A stretch of 64,000 bases of DNA from Lujinxingia sediminis (lineage in GTDB: Bacteria; Myxococcota_A; Bradymonadia; Bradymonadales; Bradymonadaceae): contig NZ_SADD01000001.1 of assembly GCF_004005565.1 (NCBI RefSeq), positions 930,001 to 994,000 of the forward strand. The letters run 5' to 3'. Positions 17,249-27,314 of the stretch are shown one piece after another. The position numbers were made by a program, and so were the translations under genes. The notes under the pieces were generated by a model, which saw only the letters and a program-made list of their open reading frames with translations, searched no databases and was not told where the DNA came from. Positions within the stretch are counted from its first letter, which is position 1. Each line of letters starts with the position of its first letter.

Positions 17249-19006
17249 TCACATCGAGATCGAGCCCTTGCGGAAGTCGGTCTGCTCGATGTGCAGGTTA
17301 ATGACCACGGGACGACCCTCTTTCGAGAGCTTTTTGGCCTTGTCGATGGCGCGGTTGATGTCGCTCTTGCGTTTCACCAGGATGCCCTCTGCACCGTAGC
17401 CTTTGGCGACGGTATGGTAGTCGTTGCGGGTGAGCACCGTGGCCACATCGTCGCCCAGGATCTCGACCTGTTCGCGGGCGATCTGGGCCCAGGCGCCGTC
17501 GTTTCCGATCACGGCGATGGGGGCCAATCCGTGGCGTACGCAGGTATCAAACTCCGCCAGGCTGTAGGCCGAGGAGCCGTCGCCCCAGATCAGCCAGACT
17601 TCGGCGTCTTTTCGGGCCAGGCCAGCGCCCAGGGCAAAGCCGCCGCCGACGCCCAGGGTGCCGAAGACGCCCGGGTCAAGCCAGGCCATCGGGCTGCGGG
17701 GGCGCAGTACGTAGGCGCCGGTGGCCACGAAGTCGCCGCCGTCGACCACCAGCACGCTGTTGTCGTCGAGCTTCGTATCGAGGCGCTTGAAGAAATCGAT
17801 CGGGTTGACCAGCCCGCCAGCATCGTCCTCGCTCATCGCATCGATTTCAGCGTCGCGGGCGTCTTCGCGCTGCTGCAGGTCGCCAAACCAGGTCGGTCGC
17901 GAGGCAGCCGGACCCATGCGGTAAGAGAGCTCGCGCAGGAAGTCGCCCGGGTGGATGTTGAGACCGATCTCCGGGCGACGGTTCTTGCGCAGATCCTCCT
18001 GGGATAGGTTCGCCGAGACCACGCGGGTCTTCGAGCCGAAGGTGCGCCCGTAGCCCATACGGAAGTCGAAGGGGAAGCCGGCGATGATCGCAAGGTCAGC
18101 CGCGCGCAGCGCTTTGGAGCGCTTGTGACGGAACTGAAGATCGCTCTCCGCGCCCAGCAGCCCGCGCGCGCCGCCGCCCAGAAAGGTCGGAATACCCAAC
18201 TTCTCCACCGCCGTGGCCAGGCTTGCCGCCTCACCCGGAGAGTAGTTCACCAGCGCCTGGGAGCCGATGACAAGCACCGGGCGCTCGGCGCGGGCAAGCG
18301 CGTCGGCGACCTGGTCGATCTGCTTTTCAGGGTCAGTGAAGTCGGGAAGGGGCAAGGAGGTGTCGGTAAATTTCAGCGGGTTATAAGGCGCGCTGAACTG
18401 CCGCAGAAGATGGGCACGCAGGTAAAGCTCAAGCGCTTTGGCGCTGACGCCGCTCATTTTGTCGAGGCCGCTCTCCTTGATGAACCACTCTTCGACAATA
18501 GCCTGCGGGTAGAGCAGATCGACGGGGATCTCCAGAAAGACCGGGCCGGGGGTGCCGCTGGTGGCAACTTCAAGGGCGTAATCGATCGCCGGTGCAAGCT
18601 CGCTGACCATCGAGAGTGACGCTGCCCACTTGGTGATCGGCCGCATCAGGCTGATCTGGTCGATGTCCTGAAGCGCGCCGCGCCCTTTGAGCACGGTGGC
18701 CGGAGCTCCGCCGATGATCAGCACCGGGGATTGCGCCATCTGCGCGTTTTTGACCGCGGTGACCGTATTGGTCACCCCCGGCCCGGCGGTGACCGCGGCC
18801 ACGCCGGGTACGCCGGTCATGCGAGCCATGGCATCGGCGGCAAACACCGCGGAGACCTCATCGCGGACATCGACCACCTCGATGCCCTCGGACTTCGCGC
18901 CGGTGAAGATGGGCGAGATATGACCTCCGCAGAGGGTAAACAGGTGGGAGACCCCTCGACGTGAGAGGCGCTGAGCGATCACTTCACCACCGTGCGCGTG
19001 CGACAT
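17249..19006 (-). CDS. ThDP-dependent enzyme of the ILVBL / acetolactate-synthase-like group
   Basis: A 585-residue thiamine diphosphate enzyme with the three-domain layout: PYR (about 1-170, with [16 protein letters not shown] around the catalytic Glu), central (about 190-330) and PP (about 370-560, with [15 protein letters not shown] ... [13 protein letters not shown] around the Mg/ThDP motif). The PP motif closely resembles animal ILVBL/HACL2 and related bacterial proteins rather than anabolic IlvB. A 2-hydroxyacyl-CoA lyase-type reaction is therefore as likely as acetolactate synthesis. No IlvN-like small subunit is nearby. The ATG at 19006 has TTGAGGAG upstream; the longer in-frame ATG at 19018 has none. 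It is transcribed divergently from an acyl-CoA dehydrogenase. Confidence 0.85.
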   Translation of the reverse strand: MSHAHGGEVIAQRLSRRGVSHLFTLCGGHISPIFTGAKSEGIEVVDVRDEVSAVFAADAMARMTGVPGVAAVTAGPGVTNTVTAVKNAQMAQSPVLIIGGAPATVLKGRGALQDIDQISLMRPITKWAASLSMVSELAPAIDYALEVATSGTPGPVFLEIPVDLLYPQAIVEEWFIKESGLDKMSGVSAKALELYLRAHLLRQFSAPYNPLKFTDTSLPLPDFTDPEKQIDQVADALARAERPVLVIGSQALVNYSPGEAASLATAVEKLGIPTFLGGGARGLLGAESDLQFRHKRSKALRAADLAIIAGFPFDFRMGYGRTFGSKTRVVSANLSQEDLRKNRRPEIGLNIHPGDFLRELSYRMGPAASRPTWFGDLQQREDARDAEIDAMSEDDAGGLVNPIDFFKRLDTKLDDNSVLVVDGGDFVATGAYVLRPRSPMAWLDPGVFGTLGVGGGFALGAGLARKDAEVWLIWGDGSSAYSLAEFDTCVRHGLAPIAVIGNDGAWAQIAREQVEILGDDVATVLTRNDYHTVAKGYGAEGILVKRKSDINRAIDKAKKLSKEGRPVVINLHIEQTDFRKGSISM

Positions 19007-19147
19007 AACACTCCTCAAGGCAACAGATTCAAAGCAGGTTCCAGCCAGTGAAGGTGGTATTGAGCAGGTTTTTTGCTGCTTGTCCAGCCCACCACCGCCG
19101 ACGGGGCGATGCGAAGGGGGAAATCGCGAAGAAATTGCCGGGCAGGC

Positions 19148-19175
19148 TTGTTCCCCGCGCGGATCGGTTTATGGT
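19148..19175 (+). promoter_or_regulatory. Candidate sigma70-type promoter of the acyl-CoA dehydrogenase gene
   Basis: TTGTTC and TATGGT separated by 16 nt, about 80 nt upstream of the ATG, in the 246-nt divergent region between the ThDP gene and this gene. Match quality is moderate. Confidence 0.35.
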
Positions 19176-19252
19176 GACTGGCGAGTCTGTAAACGTGTAA
19201 GGCACCGGCGAGCCTCGCCGGTACATGCGCCGATTGAGGAGAGAGTGAGTCT

Positions 19253-20428
19253 ATGAGCGATCTTTTTAACCCGACTGAAGAACATAAAGTGCTGCGCGAG
19301 ATGGTGCGTTCGTTTGCCGAGCGCGAGGTTGCGCCTCAGGCCGAGCATCACGACCGGGAAGAGCGCTTTAATATCGAGCTCTTCAAGAAGCTCGGTGAGC
19401 TGGGCCTGCTGGGTGTGACCGCGCCGGAGCAGTTCGGGGGATCGGGAATGGACGCCACCGCAGCGGCCATCGTGCACGAAGAGTTGGCCGCGGCCGATCC
19501 GGGGTTTTGCCTGGCGTACCTGGCGCACTCCATGCTTTTTGTGAACAACCTGGCGGTCAACGGCAACGACGACCAGCGCTCGCGCTACCTTCCCGGAGCC
19601 TGCAGCGGTGAGCTGATAGGCGGGATGTGCATGAGTGAGCCCAACGCTGGCACCGACGTGCTGGGCATGGGGTCGGTGGCGCGCCGCGATGGTGACGACT
19701 ACATCCTCAACGGGCAGAAGATGTGGATCACCAACGGAGCCGTCTCCGAAGGGGAGCTCGGCGACGTGTTTCTGGTGTACGCCCGCGAAGAGGGCGGCGA
19801 TCGGGCAGTCTCGCTCTTTCTGGTCGAGAAGGGCATGGAGGGATTCTCCCTCGGTCAGAAGATCACCGGGAAGCTGGGGATGAGGGCCTCCACCACCGCC
19901 GAACTCGTCTTTGAAGATGTGCGCGTGCCTGCGGCCAACCTCGTGGGCAAGCCCGGGAGTGCGGTGCGCTCGATGATGCGCAACCTGGCCATTGAGCGGG
20001 TGACGCTGGCAGCCATGAGCGTGGGAATCGCTCGTCGTTCAGTGGAGATCATGAATCGCTACGGCGCCGAACGCGAGGCCTTTGGTGAGCCCATCAACCG
20101 TTTCGGGCAGATCCAGCGTCATATCGCCGAGAGTTATGCCGAGTACATGGCCGGACGCAGCTACCTTTATAAGGTGGCCGGGGATCTGAGTCTGGATGCC
20201 TTCGGCAGCCGCGCGGACTCCGACGGGGTTAAGCTCTACTGCTCGACGATGGGCAAGAATGTGGCCGATCGCGCCATTCAGGTGCTCGGGGGCTACGGGT
20301 ATGTGGCCGAGTACGATGTGGAGCGTCTGTGGCGCGACGCGAAGTTGCTGGAGATCGGCGGGGGCACCAATGAGGCGCACCAGAAAAACATCACCCGCGA
20401 CCTCTCCAAGGTTGAACGCCTGCTCTGA
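19253..20428 (+). CDS. Acyl-CoA dehydrogenase, isovaleryl-CoA-dehydrogenase-like
   Basis: A 391-residue FAD enzyme that makes the alpha-beta double bond in an acyl-CoA. Signatures: CMSEPNAGTDVLGM (126-139), MWITNGA (157-163), and RYGAEREAFGEPINRFGQIQ. At the position of the MCAD-type catalytic Glu (YEGT) it has Gly (IGGGT, G370). Instead it has E248 in NLAIERVTLAA, aligned with the catalytic Glu of isovaleryl-CoA dehydrogenase. So the base sits in the IVD position and branched or short substrates are likely. A GAGGAGAGAG site precedes the ATG. The electron acceptor would be ETF; no ETF genes are in the window. Confidence 0.92.
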   Translation: MSDLFNPTEEHKVLREMVRSFAEREVAPQAEHHDREERFNIELFKKLGELGLLGVTAPEQFGGSGMDATAAAIVHEELAAADPGFCLAYLAHSMLFVNNLAVNGNDDQRSRYLPGACSGELIGGMCMSEPNAGTDVLGMGSVARRDGDDYILNGQKMWITNGAVSEGELGDVFLVYAREEGGDRAVSLFLVEKGMEGFSLGQKITGKLGMRASTTAELVFEDVRVPAANLVGKPGSAVRSMMRNLAIERVTLAAMSVGIARRSVEIMNRYGAEREAFGEPINRFGQIQRHIAESYAEYMAGRSYLYKVAGDLSLDAFGSRADSDGVKLYCSTMGKNVADRAIQVLGGYGYVAEYDVERLWRDAKLLEIGGGTNEAHQKNITRDLSKVERLL

Positions 20429-20496
20429 GGGAGGTTGCGTGAGGTCGTCGCTCGTTGTGTGGCGTGCGACGACCGCGCTGAGGCCCTCGCCCTTAT

Positions 20497-20657
20497 GACG
20501 CCGTGAGCTAGCGTTGGCGCCGTATCTGCTGCGTTGAGAACACCTCGGGAAGCCTTGCAATGCCTGGAAAAAGGCTAAAGCATCGTCTGCGTTTCGCTCC
20601 TTACCCGAGCAGCTCTCAACTTCGCAGCCAACGACGTCCACTGCTGCTGACGGCGTA
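20497..20657. repeat. Large imperfect palindrome in an intergenic region
   Basis: The 229-nt gap after the dehydrogenase gene holds paired blocks on both sides of a centre near 20575. Left blocks are ACGCCGT, GTTGGC, TGCG, TTGAGA and CTCGGG; right blocks are their complements CCCGAG, TCTCAA, CGCA, GCCAAC and ACGGCGT in mirror order. The loop contains a small stem (AGCCTTGCAATGCC... / ...AAAGGCT). This looks like a structured repeat element or RNA hairpin. No gene is predicted in it. Confidence 0.55.
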
Positions 20658-21659
<1,002 letters not shown>

Positions 21660-21792
21660 AGGGTGCTCTCTCGAAGATCGTCGGGCGCATTGTAGGCAAG
21701 GGAGCGCAGATGAAAAGCTCGCTGCACAAGGTGTTCGCCCGAATGAGCTTGCTCTTCCTTGACCCCGGATGTTCGATGGTCAATCTTTGTTT

Positions 21793-21825
21793 TCCTATCA
21801 GCTTGGTAGGATATCTTTTAAAGAT
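21793..21825. promoter_or_regulatory. Paired palindromes upstream of the peroxiredoxin gene
   Basis: TCCTA-n9-TAGGA (21793-21811) is followed at once by ATCTTT-T-AAAGAT (21813-21825), 40-70 nt upstream of the ATG. A TTGACC hexamer lies at 21759-21764, so the first palindrome would sit near a transcription start. Probably an operator for a redox-responsive regulator; I cannot assign it to a family. Confidence 0.4.
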
Positions 21826-21865
21826 CCGACCCTATCCCTCAAACCCTTCGTAAGACGAGGACATC

Positions 21866-22507
21866 ATGACGCTTCAACTCGGCGATACCGCACCGAATTT
21901 CCAGGCCACCACCACTGCTGGCGACATCGACTTCTATGAGTGGGCGGGCGACTCCTGGGTGATCTTCTTCAGCCACCCGGCCGATTATACCCCGGTCTGC
22001 ACCACCGAGCTGGGTACGGTGGCGCGCTACAAGGAGGACTTCGACAAGCGCGGGGTCAAGACCATCGCGATTTCCATCGATGGAATCGAGGATCATCACG
22101 GATGGGTCAAGGATATTGAGGAAACGCAAAATACCAGCGTGGAGTTTCCGATTGTGGCCGATGAGGACCGGGTGGTGGCCGACGCCTACGGCATGATTCA
22201 CCCCAAGGTTGATACGACGGCCACTGTGCGTTCGGTCTTTATCATCGATCCCGACAAGAAAATCCGCCTGACGCTGACGTATCCGGCGGCGACCGGTCGC
22301 AACTTCAAAGAGCTCTTGCGCGTGATCGATGCTCTGCAGCTTACCGACAAGCATAAGGTGGCCACGCCGGCGAACTGGGAGCAGGGCGATGACGTGATTA
22401 TTGTGCCCTCGCTCAAAGATGAAGAGGAGCTCTCCCGGCTCTTCCCCGACGGTTATAAAGAGATCAAGCCGTACCTGCGAATGACTCCGCAGCCTGAGAA
22501 GGGCTGA
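21866..22507 (+). CDS. 1-Cys peroxiredoxin (Prx6 type)
   Basis: A 213-residue thiol peroxidase that removes hydrogen peroxide and organic peroxides. The peroxidatic motif is HPADYTPVCTTELG with C45, and C45 is the only cysteine in the protein, so it needs an external reductant. The Prx6 C-terminal domain is present (VATPANWEQGDDVIIVPSL). The ATG has a weak upstream AGACGAGGA site. It stands alone, divergent from dusA. Confidence 0.95.
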   Translation: MTLQLGDTAPNFQATTTAGDIDFYEWAGDSWVIFFSHPADYTPVCTTELGTVARYKEDFDKRGVKTIAISIDGIEDHHGWVKDIEETQNTSVEFPIVADEDRVVADAYGMIHPKVDTTATVRSVFIIDPDKKIRLTLTYPAATGRNFKELLRVIDALQLTDKHKVATPANWEQGDDVIIVPSLKDEEELSRLFPDGYKEIKPYLRMTPQPEKG

Positions 22508-22600
22508 TGCTCAGGGGCTGCTCACGCAAGGGTGTGCGGGTCAGGTGAGGGCGGGGTGCGGCGCGCGCCGGCCGGAACAACGGCGGCGCGTGTTGAGCTG

Positions 22601-24439
22601 TCAGACGGCACGCAGGAAGATCGAAAAGATCGCTCCTTCTCCCGGGGCGCTTTTAACGGTCATGAAACCTCCATGAGAACGAACAATCGCCATGGAGGTG
22701 GGCAGGCCGATGCCGGTGCCGTGGTTGGGCTCTTTGGTCGTGTAGAAGGGCTCGAAGATCCGGGCTCGGACCGCGTCACTCATGCCCTGGCCGTTGTCGC
22801 GAATATCAATCCGCAGATAATCGCCGGGACGAGCGTCCGGGTGGACGGCGGCCTCCCGGGCGCTGAGCGTCAGCTCGGAAACCGCCACCTCGACATGCCC
22901 GCTGGAGGCGATAGCGTCGCGGGCGTTGATGCAGAGGTTGAGTAGCAGTTGATGGATCTGGGGGGGATTGCCCAGCGCTTGCCAGCGGCGGGCACGGTAG
23001 TCCAGGTGTGTGCTGATACGGTGCGCGTGACCGTGCATGGCAACACGAAAGACTTCGCTGATGATGTGTGGCAGGTCGAGCGGCTCCGGGAGCTGAGTTT
23101 CACCGCGCGCGAAGTTGAGGACGTGATGGAGCATCGCGCTGGCCCCCTGGACGCTCTCGGCGATCTCGATCAGGACCTCGTTGACCTCGGCGTTGGTGCG
23201 ATCGAGCTGAAGTCGTAAAAACTCCACACCAAAATGAATGGGCACGAGCATGTTGTTGAGGTCATGGACCATCCCCGCAGCCAGGCTCCCCATGCTGTCG
23301 ACGCGTTGAGCGCGCAGAAACTGCGAGAGCAACGCTCGCCGTTCGGTGATATCGGTTCCAACAATGAGGATCGCCTGGGGGTGGTCGTGTTCATTCACAA
23401 GTAGCGACCAACGCTCCTCCAGGATCACCTCCTCGCCGGCGGTGGTGCGGTGATGGGCAACGCCCTGCCATAGACCTCGACGCCGCATCATGTCGATTGA
23501 AGGTGCGGCGGCCTCATAGTCGGGCACGGAAAGCGGTGCGCCGATGAGGTGGCGGCGATCGGTGCCGAACAGGCGCTCGACACTCGGATTGCAGAAGCGG
23601 ACGGTGTTTTCGAAGTCAATGACCCAGATTGCGTCGTGAGTCTGCTCAATGAGTCGGGCTTGTTGGCGGATTGTAGCATTGGCCAGTCGGTCCGCCGTCA
23701 CATCATTGAGGCCTCCGATAAGTCGTGTGGGGCCCTGGCTGTCGGAGTCGACGACAAATCCTCGGTCGACGACGTGGGCCCAGCTCCCGTCAGCGCGTCG
23801 AAAACGATACTCCTCCACCCAGGCCTGTGCCCCCCGGGCGAGAGCGCGATCGAGGGAGGTGACGACACGATCATGGTCGTCGGGGTGAACGTGCTTGAGC
23901 CAGGCGTCATAGGTGGAATCAAGGTTCGAATCGTCATAGCCGAAGACTGCGTGCAAACCGGAGTGCCAGGTGAGCGTTCCCCTGGCGCAGTCCCACTCCC
24001 AGATGGCGTCGTGGGTGCCCTGGGCGATCGTGCGGTAGGAGTGTTCGTTCGCCTCGGATGTCTCGGTCAGGTTCAGCGTTGGTGCGGCGGATGCAGGCCA
24101 GGTCAGCACGATATGGTCGTGGTCCCCAAAGATGTAGGCCTGGACGGTTCGCGGCCCGCCCTCAGGTTCGGAAGGCCTCAGGACGAAGCTCTGCGCCGGG
24201 TGTTGCGAGCTGAGCTGCTGGAAACCATCACGTAGCGTCTTCAACGACTCCGGGCACAGGTGATCGCTGAGTTGGGGGGCTTGCTCGTTGCCTGGTGAAG
24301 TGACGACAGACCGCTGCGCAGCCAGGTTCTGGTACACCATATGGGCCGACCGCGTGCAGACGCAGGTCGGAACCGGAGAGTGCCCAAAACACTGATGAAG
24401 GGTCTGCTCGAGCGTCGAGCGAGCGTCACGCAGTGGCAT
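22601..24439 (-). CDS. PAS-domain sensor histidine kinase
   Basis: A protein of about 612 residues. Its N-terminal region (about 1-120) is uncharacterised. Two PAS domains follow (about 130-255, with a PAC-type WVEEYRFRRADGSWAHVVDR, and about 260-375). The dimerisation/phosphorylation domain has the H-box AGMVHDLNNMLVPI, and the HATPase_c domain has LCINARDA (N-box), IRDNGQGM (G1), FEPFYTTK and GTGIGLPTSMAI. No transmembrane helix is seen, so it is probably a cytoplasmic sensor. No response regulator is adjacent. The ATG at 24439 was chosen over an upstream TTG at 24526; neither has a good ribosome site. Confidence 0.9.
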   Translation of the reverse strand: MPLRDARSTLEQTLHQCFGHSPVPTCVCTRSAHMVYQNLAAQRSVVTSPGNEQAPQLSDHLCPESLKTLRDGFQQLSSQHPAQSFVLRPSEPEGGPRTVQAYIFGDHDHIVLTWPASAAPTLNLTETSEANEHSYRTIAQGTHDAIWEWDCARGTLTWHSGLHAVFGYDDSNLDSTYDAWLKHVHPDDHDRVVTSLDRALARGAQAWVEEYRFRRADGSWAHVVDRGFVVDSDSQGPTRLIGGLNDVTADRLANATIRQQARLIEQTHDAIWVIDFENTVRFCNPSVERLFGTDRRHLIGAPLSVPDYEAAAPSIDMMRRRGLWQGVAHHRTTAGEEVILEERWSLLVNEHDHPQAILIVGTDITERRALLSQFLRAQRVDSMGSLAAGMVHDLNNMLVPIHFGVEFLRLQLDRTNAEVNEVLIEIAESVQGASAMLHHVLNFARGETQLPEPLDLPHIISEVFRVAMHGHAHRISTHLDYRARRWQALGNPPQIHQLLLNLCINARDAIASSGHVEVAVSELTLSAREAAVHPDARPGDYLRIDIRDNGQGMSDAVRARIFEPFYTTKEPNHGTGIGLPTSMAIVRSHGGFMTVKSAPGEGAIFSIFLRAV

Positions 24440-24554
24440 AGCTGCAGTCGTCGGGAGCGAGAGATGGCGATGTGTGAGCGATGGCTTTCGCGCTCGAATA
24501 GTAGCGTTGAGGGCCGGGCACCGCAATTCCAGACGCCGCTATGTCAGGTGAGCG

Positions 24555-25541
24555 TCACGGCTCTGCAGAGAGGTTGGCGCTTTGATGGTGGCTTGAGGTG
24601 CCGGGCTGCATCAGGGTGCTGGCCAGAAAGAGGGTGGCGATCCAGAGGATCTGGGCGACCAGCAGGTGCAGTAGCTGCACCCAGCCGGGGGCGGAGAGGA
24701 GGATGTTGAACACGCCGACCATCGTCTGCCCGATCAGAAGCGCGATGACCACGTTGGCCCAGGTGAGGGCTTGTGGCGAGGGCTCTCGCACCTTCACAAT
24801 CCAACCCACGACAAGGAGGTAGGCGGCAGTACCCACGGCGATGACGGGATGAAAGATGCGCAGGCGCACCAGGAAGTGGTTCGCTGCGGAGAGGTCGCCG
24901 CGAACGCGATCGACCAGGCCGCCCCCCACGGTGGGGTCGACCGGGAAGAGGGTGTCGCCCAGCGCCGTGACCGCACCGGACATGCTGGTGGCGATGAGCC
25001 CCAGCATCCCTACCAGCAGCAGCGCTCGAAAGACGCCGCCGCAACGCAACCTCGGGAGCTCTCGGCCACCGGAAAGCCAGGCGGTAAAGGCCGTGGCTCC
25101 GCTCAAGATCAAGGTGTTGACCAGGTGAATGGCGATGACCACCGCGCGCGCCACGGAGTCATCGTCAGCGACGAGCTCAGCGAGCACGAGGCCCGCACCG
25201 ATCGCCCCCTCAAAGAGGATGAAGATGAAGGTAATGACGCTGGCCCAGAACACCGGATGGTTCTTAAAGATGCGCCAGGACCAGCCCATCAAGACGATGC
25301 CCAGGATGCCCAGAAAGCCGCTGGTCAGTCTGTGGGTATACTCGATGATCGTCTGGACGTTGGGAGAGGGCGGGATGATCTCGCCGTGGCAGGTGGGCCA
25401 GTGCGAGCCGCAGCCAGCTCCTGAGCCGGTGATGCGTACCCAGGCGCCAAAGAGAATGACGGCGAGCAAGTAGACCAGAAAGATCCAGGCGTAGGCGGTA
25501 AATGCGCGGCTGGTGCGGGGGGCGGGGCTGGACATCGTCAT
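24555..25541 (-). CDS. ctaA: Heme A synthase (COX15/CtaA family)
   Basis: A 328-residue polytopic membrane enzyme that oxidises the heme O methyl group to give heme A for cytochrome c oxidases. About eight hydrophobic helices are visible. The heme-ligand regions are recognisable: [19 protein letters not shown] in the first loop, [17 protein letters not shown], a [11 protein letters not shown] segment, and LLHLLVAQ near the C terminus. The C-C pair in the first loop (GCGSHWPTC) fits the Cys-pair type of CtaA. The ATG at 25541 was chosen; a second ATG two codons on is possible. No other oxidase assembly gene is in the window. Confidence 0.9.
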   Translation of the reverse strand: MTMSSPAPRTSRAFTAYAWIFLVYLLAVILFGAWVRITGSGAGCGSHWPTCHGEIIPPSPNVQTIIEYTHRLTSGFLGILGIVLMGWSWRIFKNHPVFWASVITFIFILFEGAIGAGLVLAELVADDDSVARAVVIAIHLVNTLILSGATAFTAWLSGGRELPRLRCGGVFRALLLVGMLGLIATSMSGAVTALGDTLFPVDPTVGGGLVDRVRGDLSAANHFLVRLRIFHPVIAVGTAAYLLVVGWIVKVREPSPQALTWANVVIALLIGQTMVGVFNILLSAPGWVQLLHLLVAQILWIATLFLASTLMQPGTSSHHQSANLSAEP

Positions 25542-25778
25542 TTCCGGGGAGAGCCTTTGGGGTGGTCGGAGCATTCTCCACGTGCCCATAACATTGTGGG
25601 GCGCGGTGGTCATCCATCGGCAGGTGGGGCGAATCGCCGCATATCCCCCGGTGCTATCCTTGCCCGGGTGGCGAGCGGGGTGGTAACTAGCCCGGGGCAG
25701 CGCATGCAGCACCGCCGACGGTGTAAGCAGGGCGATGCCTCGGGGCGAGGACTAACTTCGAAGATAAAGGTACGTGAG

Positions 25779-27173
25779 ATGATCAAAGGATTGCTGGAAG
25801 GCCAGACTCCCACGGGCGCTGAGGTGCTTGTTGAGGGATGGGTTCGCACACGACGTGACTCCAAGGCCGGGTTTTCATTCATCAATGTGCATGATGGCTC
25901 GTGTTTCGACGCGATTCAGGTCGTCGCTCCCCGAGATCTGGCCAATTACAACGATGAAATCCTCAAGCTGACGGCGGGCTGCTCCGTGGAGGTGCGAGGA
26001 GAGTTGGTGGAGTCGAAAGGGAAGGGGCAGCCGGTCGAGGTGCAGGCCACCAGCATCAAGGTGGTGGGATGGGTCGATGATCCGGACACCTACCCGATGG
26101 CGCCGAAGCGTCACAGCATGGAGCATCTGCGGGCCAACGCTCACCTGCGTCCTCGCACGAATCTCATCGGGGCGATCACGCGCGTGCGTCATCGTCTGGC
26201 GATGGCCACTCATCGCTACTTCGATGAGCAGGGGTTTTACTGGATTCATACCCCGATCATCACCGCGTCAGATGCGGAGGGGGCCGGTGAGATGTTCCGC
26301 GTCTCCACGCTGGATATGGCGAACCCGCCGCGGCTGGAGAATGGCGAGGTGGACTTCTCCCAGGACTTCTTCGGGCGGGAGGCGCATCTGACGGTCTCCG
26401 GTCAGCTCAACGTCGAGGCGTACTGTCTGGCGATGAGCAAGGTGTACACCTTTGGACCGACCTTTCGGGCGGAAAACTCCAATACCTCGCGCCATCTGGC
26501 GGAGTTCTGGATGGTCGAGCCCGAGATTGCGTTTGCCGATCTCAACGATGACGCCGACCTGGCCGAGGATTTCCTGAAGTATCTCTTAAAGGATCTTCTG
26601 GATGCGCTGCCGGCGGATATGGATTTCTTCAACCAGTTTGTGAAGAAAGGCGTCCGAGACCGTATGGAAGCGCTGGTGGACTCAAACTTTGAGCGCATGG
26701 ATTACACCGAGGCGATCGCGATTCTGGAGAAGGCGGCCGACAAGGAGAAGTTCGAGTTTCCGGTCACGTGGGGCGTCGACCTGCAGTCGGAGCACGAGCG
26801 CTTCTTGAGCGAGAAACACGTCGGTAAACCGGTGGTGGTGATGAACTACCCGCGCGACATCAAGGCGTTTTATATGCGCCAGAATGATGACGGGCGCACG
26901 GTGGCGGCGATGGACGTTCTGGCACCGGGCATCGGCGAGATCATCGGTGGGAGTCAGCGGGAGGAGCGCCTGGATGTGCTCGACGCGCGCATTGAAGAGA
27001 TGGGACTCCCGAAAGAGAACTACAGCTGGTACCGCGACCTGCGACGTTACGGGACGGTGCCGCATGCGGGCTTCGGGCTGGGATTTGAGCGCTTGATCGC
27101 CTACGCCACCGGGGTCGAGAATATCCGCGAGGTGATTCCCTTCCCGCGGGCACCGCGTAGCGCCGATTTCTGA
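25779..27173 (+). CDS. asnS: Asparaginyl-tRNA synthetase
   Basis: A 464-residue class IIb synthetase that charges tRNA-Asn. An N-terminal OB-fold anticodon-binding domain (about 15-100, [18 protein letters not shown]) is followed by the class II core: motif 2 around [19 protein letters not shown] and motif 3 [12 protein letters not shown]. The length matches the family. The ATG is preceded by AAAGG and GTGAG; the longer open frame 5' is not conserved-looking. Followed by a terminator. Confidence 0.95.
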   Translation: MIKGLLEGQTPTGAEVLVEGWVRTRRDSKAGFSFINVHDGSCFDAIQVVAPRDLANYNDEILKLTAGCSVEVRGELVESKGKGQPVEVQATSIKVVGWVDDPDTYPMAPKRHSMEHLRANAHLRPRTNLIGAITRVRHRLAMATHRYFDEQGFYWIHTPIITASDAEGAGEMFRVSTLDMANPPRLENGEVDFSQDFFGREAHLTVSGQLNVEAYCLAMSKVYTFGPTFRAENSNTSRHLAEFWMVEPEIAFADLNDDADLAEDFLKYLLKDLLDALPADMDFFNQFVKKGVRDRMEALVDSNFERMDYTEAIAILEKAADKEKFEFPVTWGVDLQSEHERFLSEKHVGKPVVVMNYPRDIKAFYMRQNDDGRTVAAMDVLAPGIGEIIGGSQREERLDVLDARIEEMGLPKENYSWYRDLRRYGTVPHAGFGLGFERLIAYATGVENIREVIPFPRAPRSADF

Positions 27174-27205
27174 GGCGTTACTTCAGGTTTTTAGCTGAGG
27201 TTTGG

Positions 27206-27243
27206 AGATGGCGAGCGCTCGCGTAGCGAGGCTCGCCATCTTT
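27206..27243 (+). terminator. Terminator after asnS
   Basis: AGATGGCGAGC and GCTCGCCATCT pair across a loop that itself forms CGCTCGCG-type pairing. A short TTT follows. It lies 33 nt past the asnS stop. Confidence 0.7.
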
Positions 27244-27314
27244 GATCCGGGGCGCCTGCAGTGGTAGCCACAAAGGGATAGCGACAAGGTGCGAGGCAAC
27301 CGAGGAGTCGAGAC

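Noticed and set aside
20039-20641. 200-codon minus-strand frame covering the palindrome and the acyl-CoA dehydrogenase 3' end
   Set aside because: No ribosome site or domain; most of it is antisense to a clear gene.
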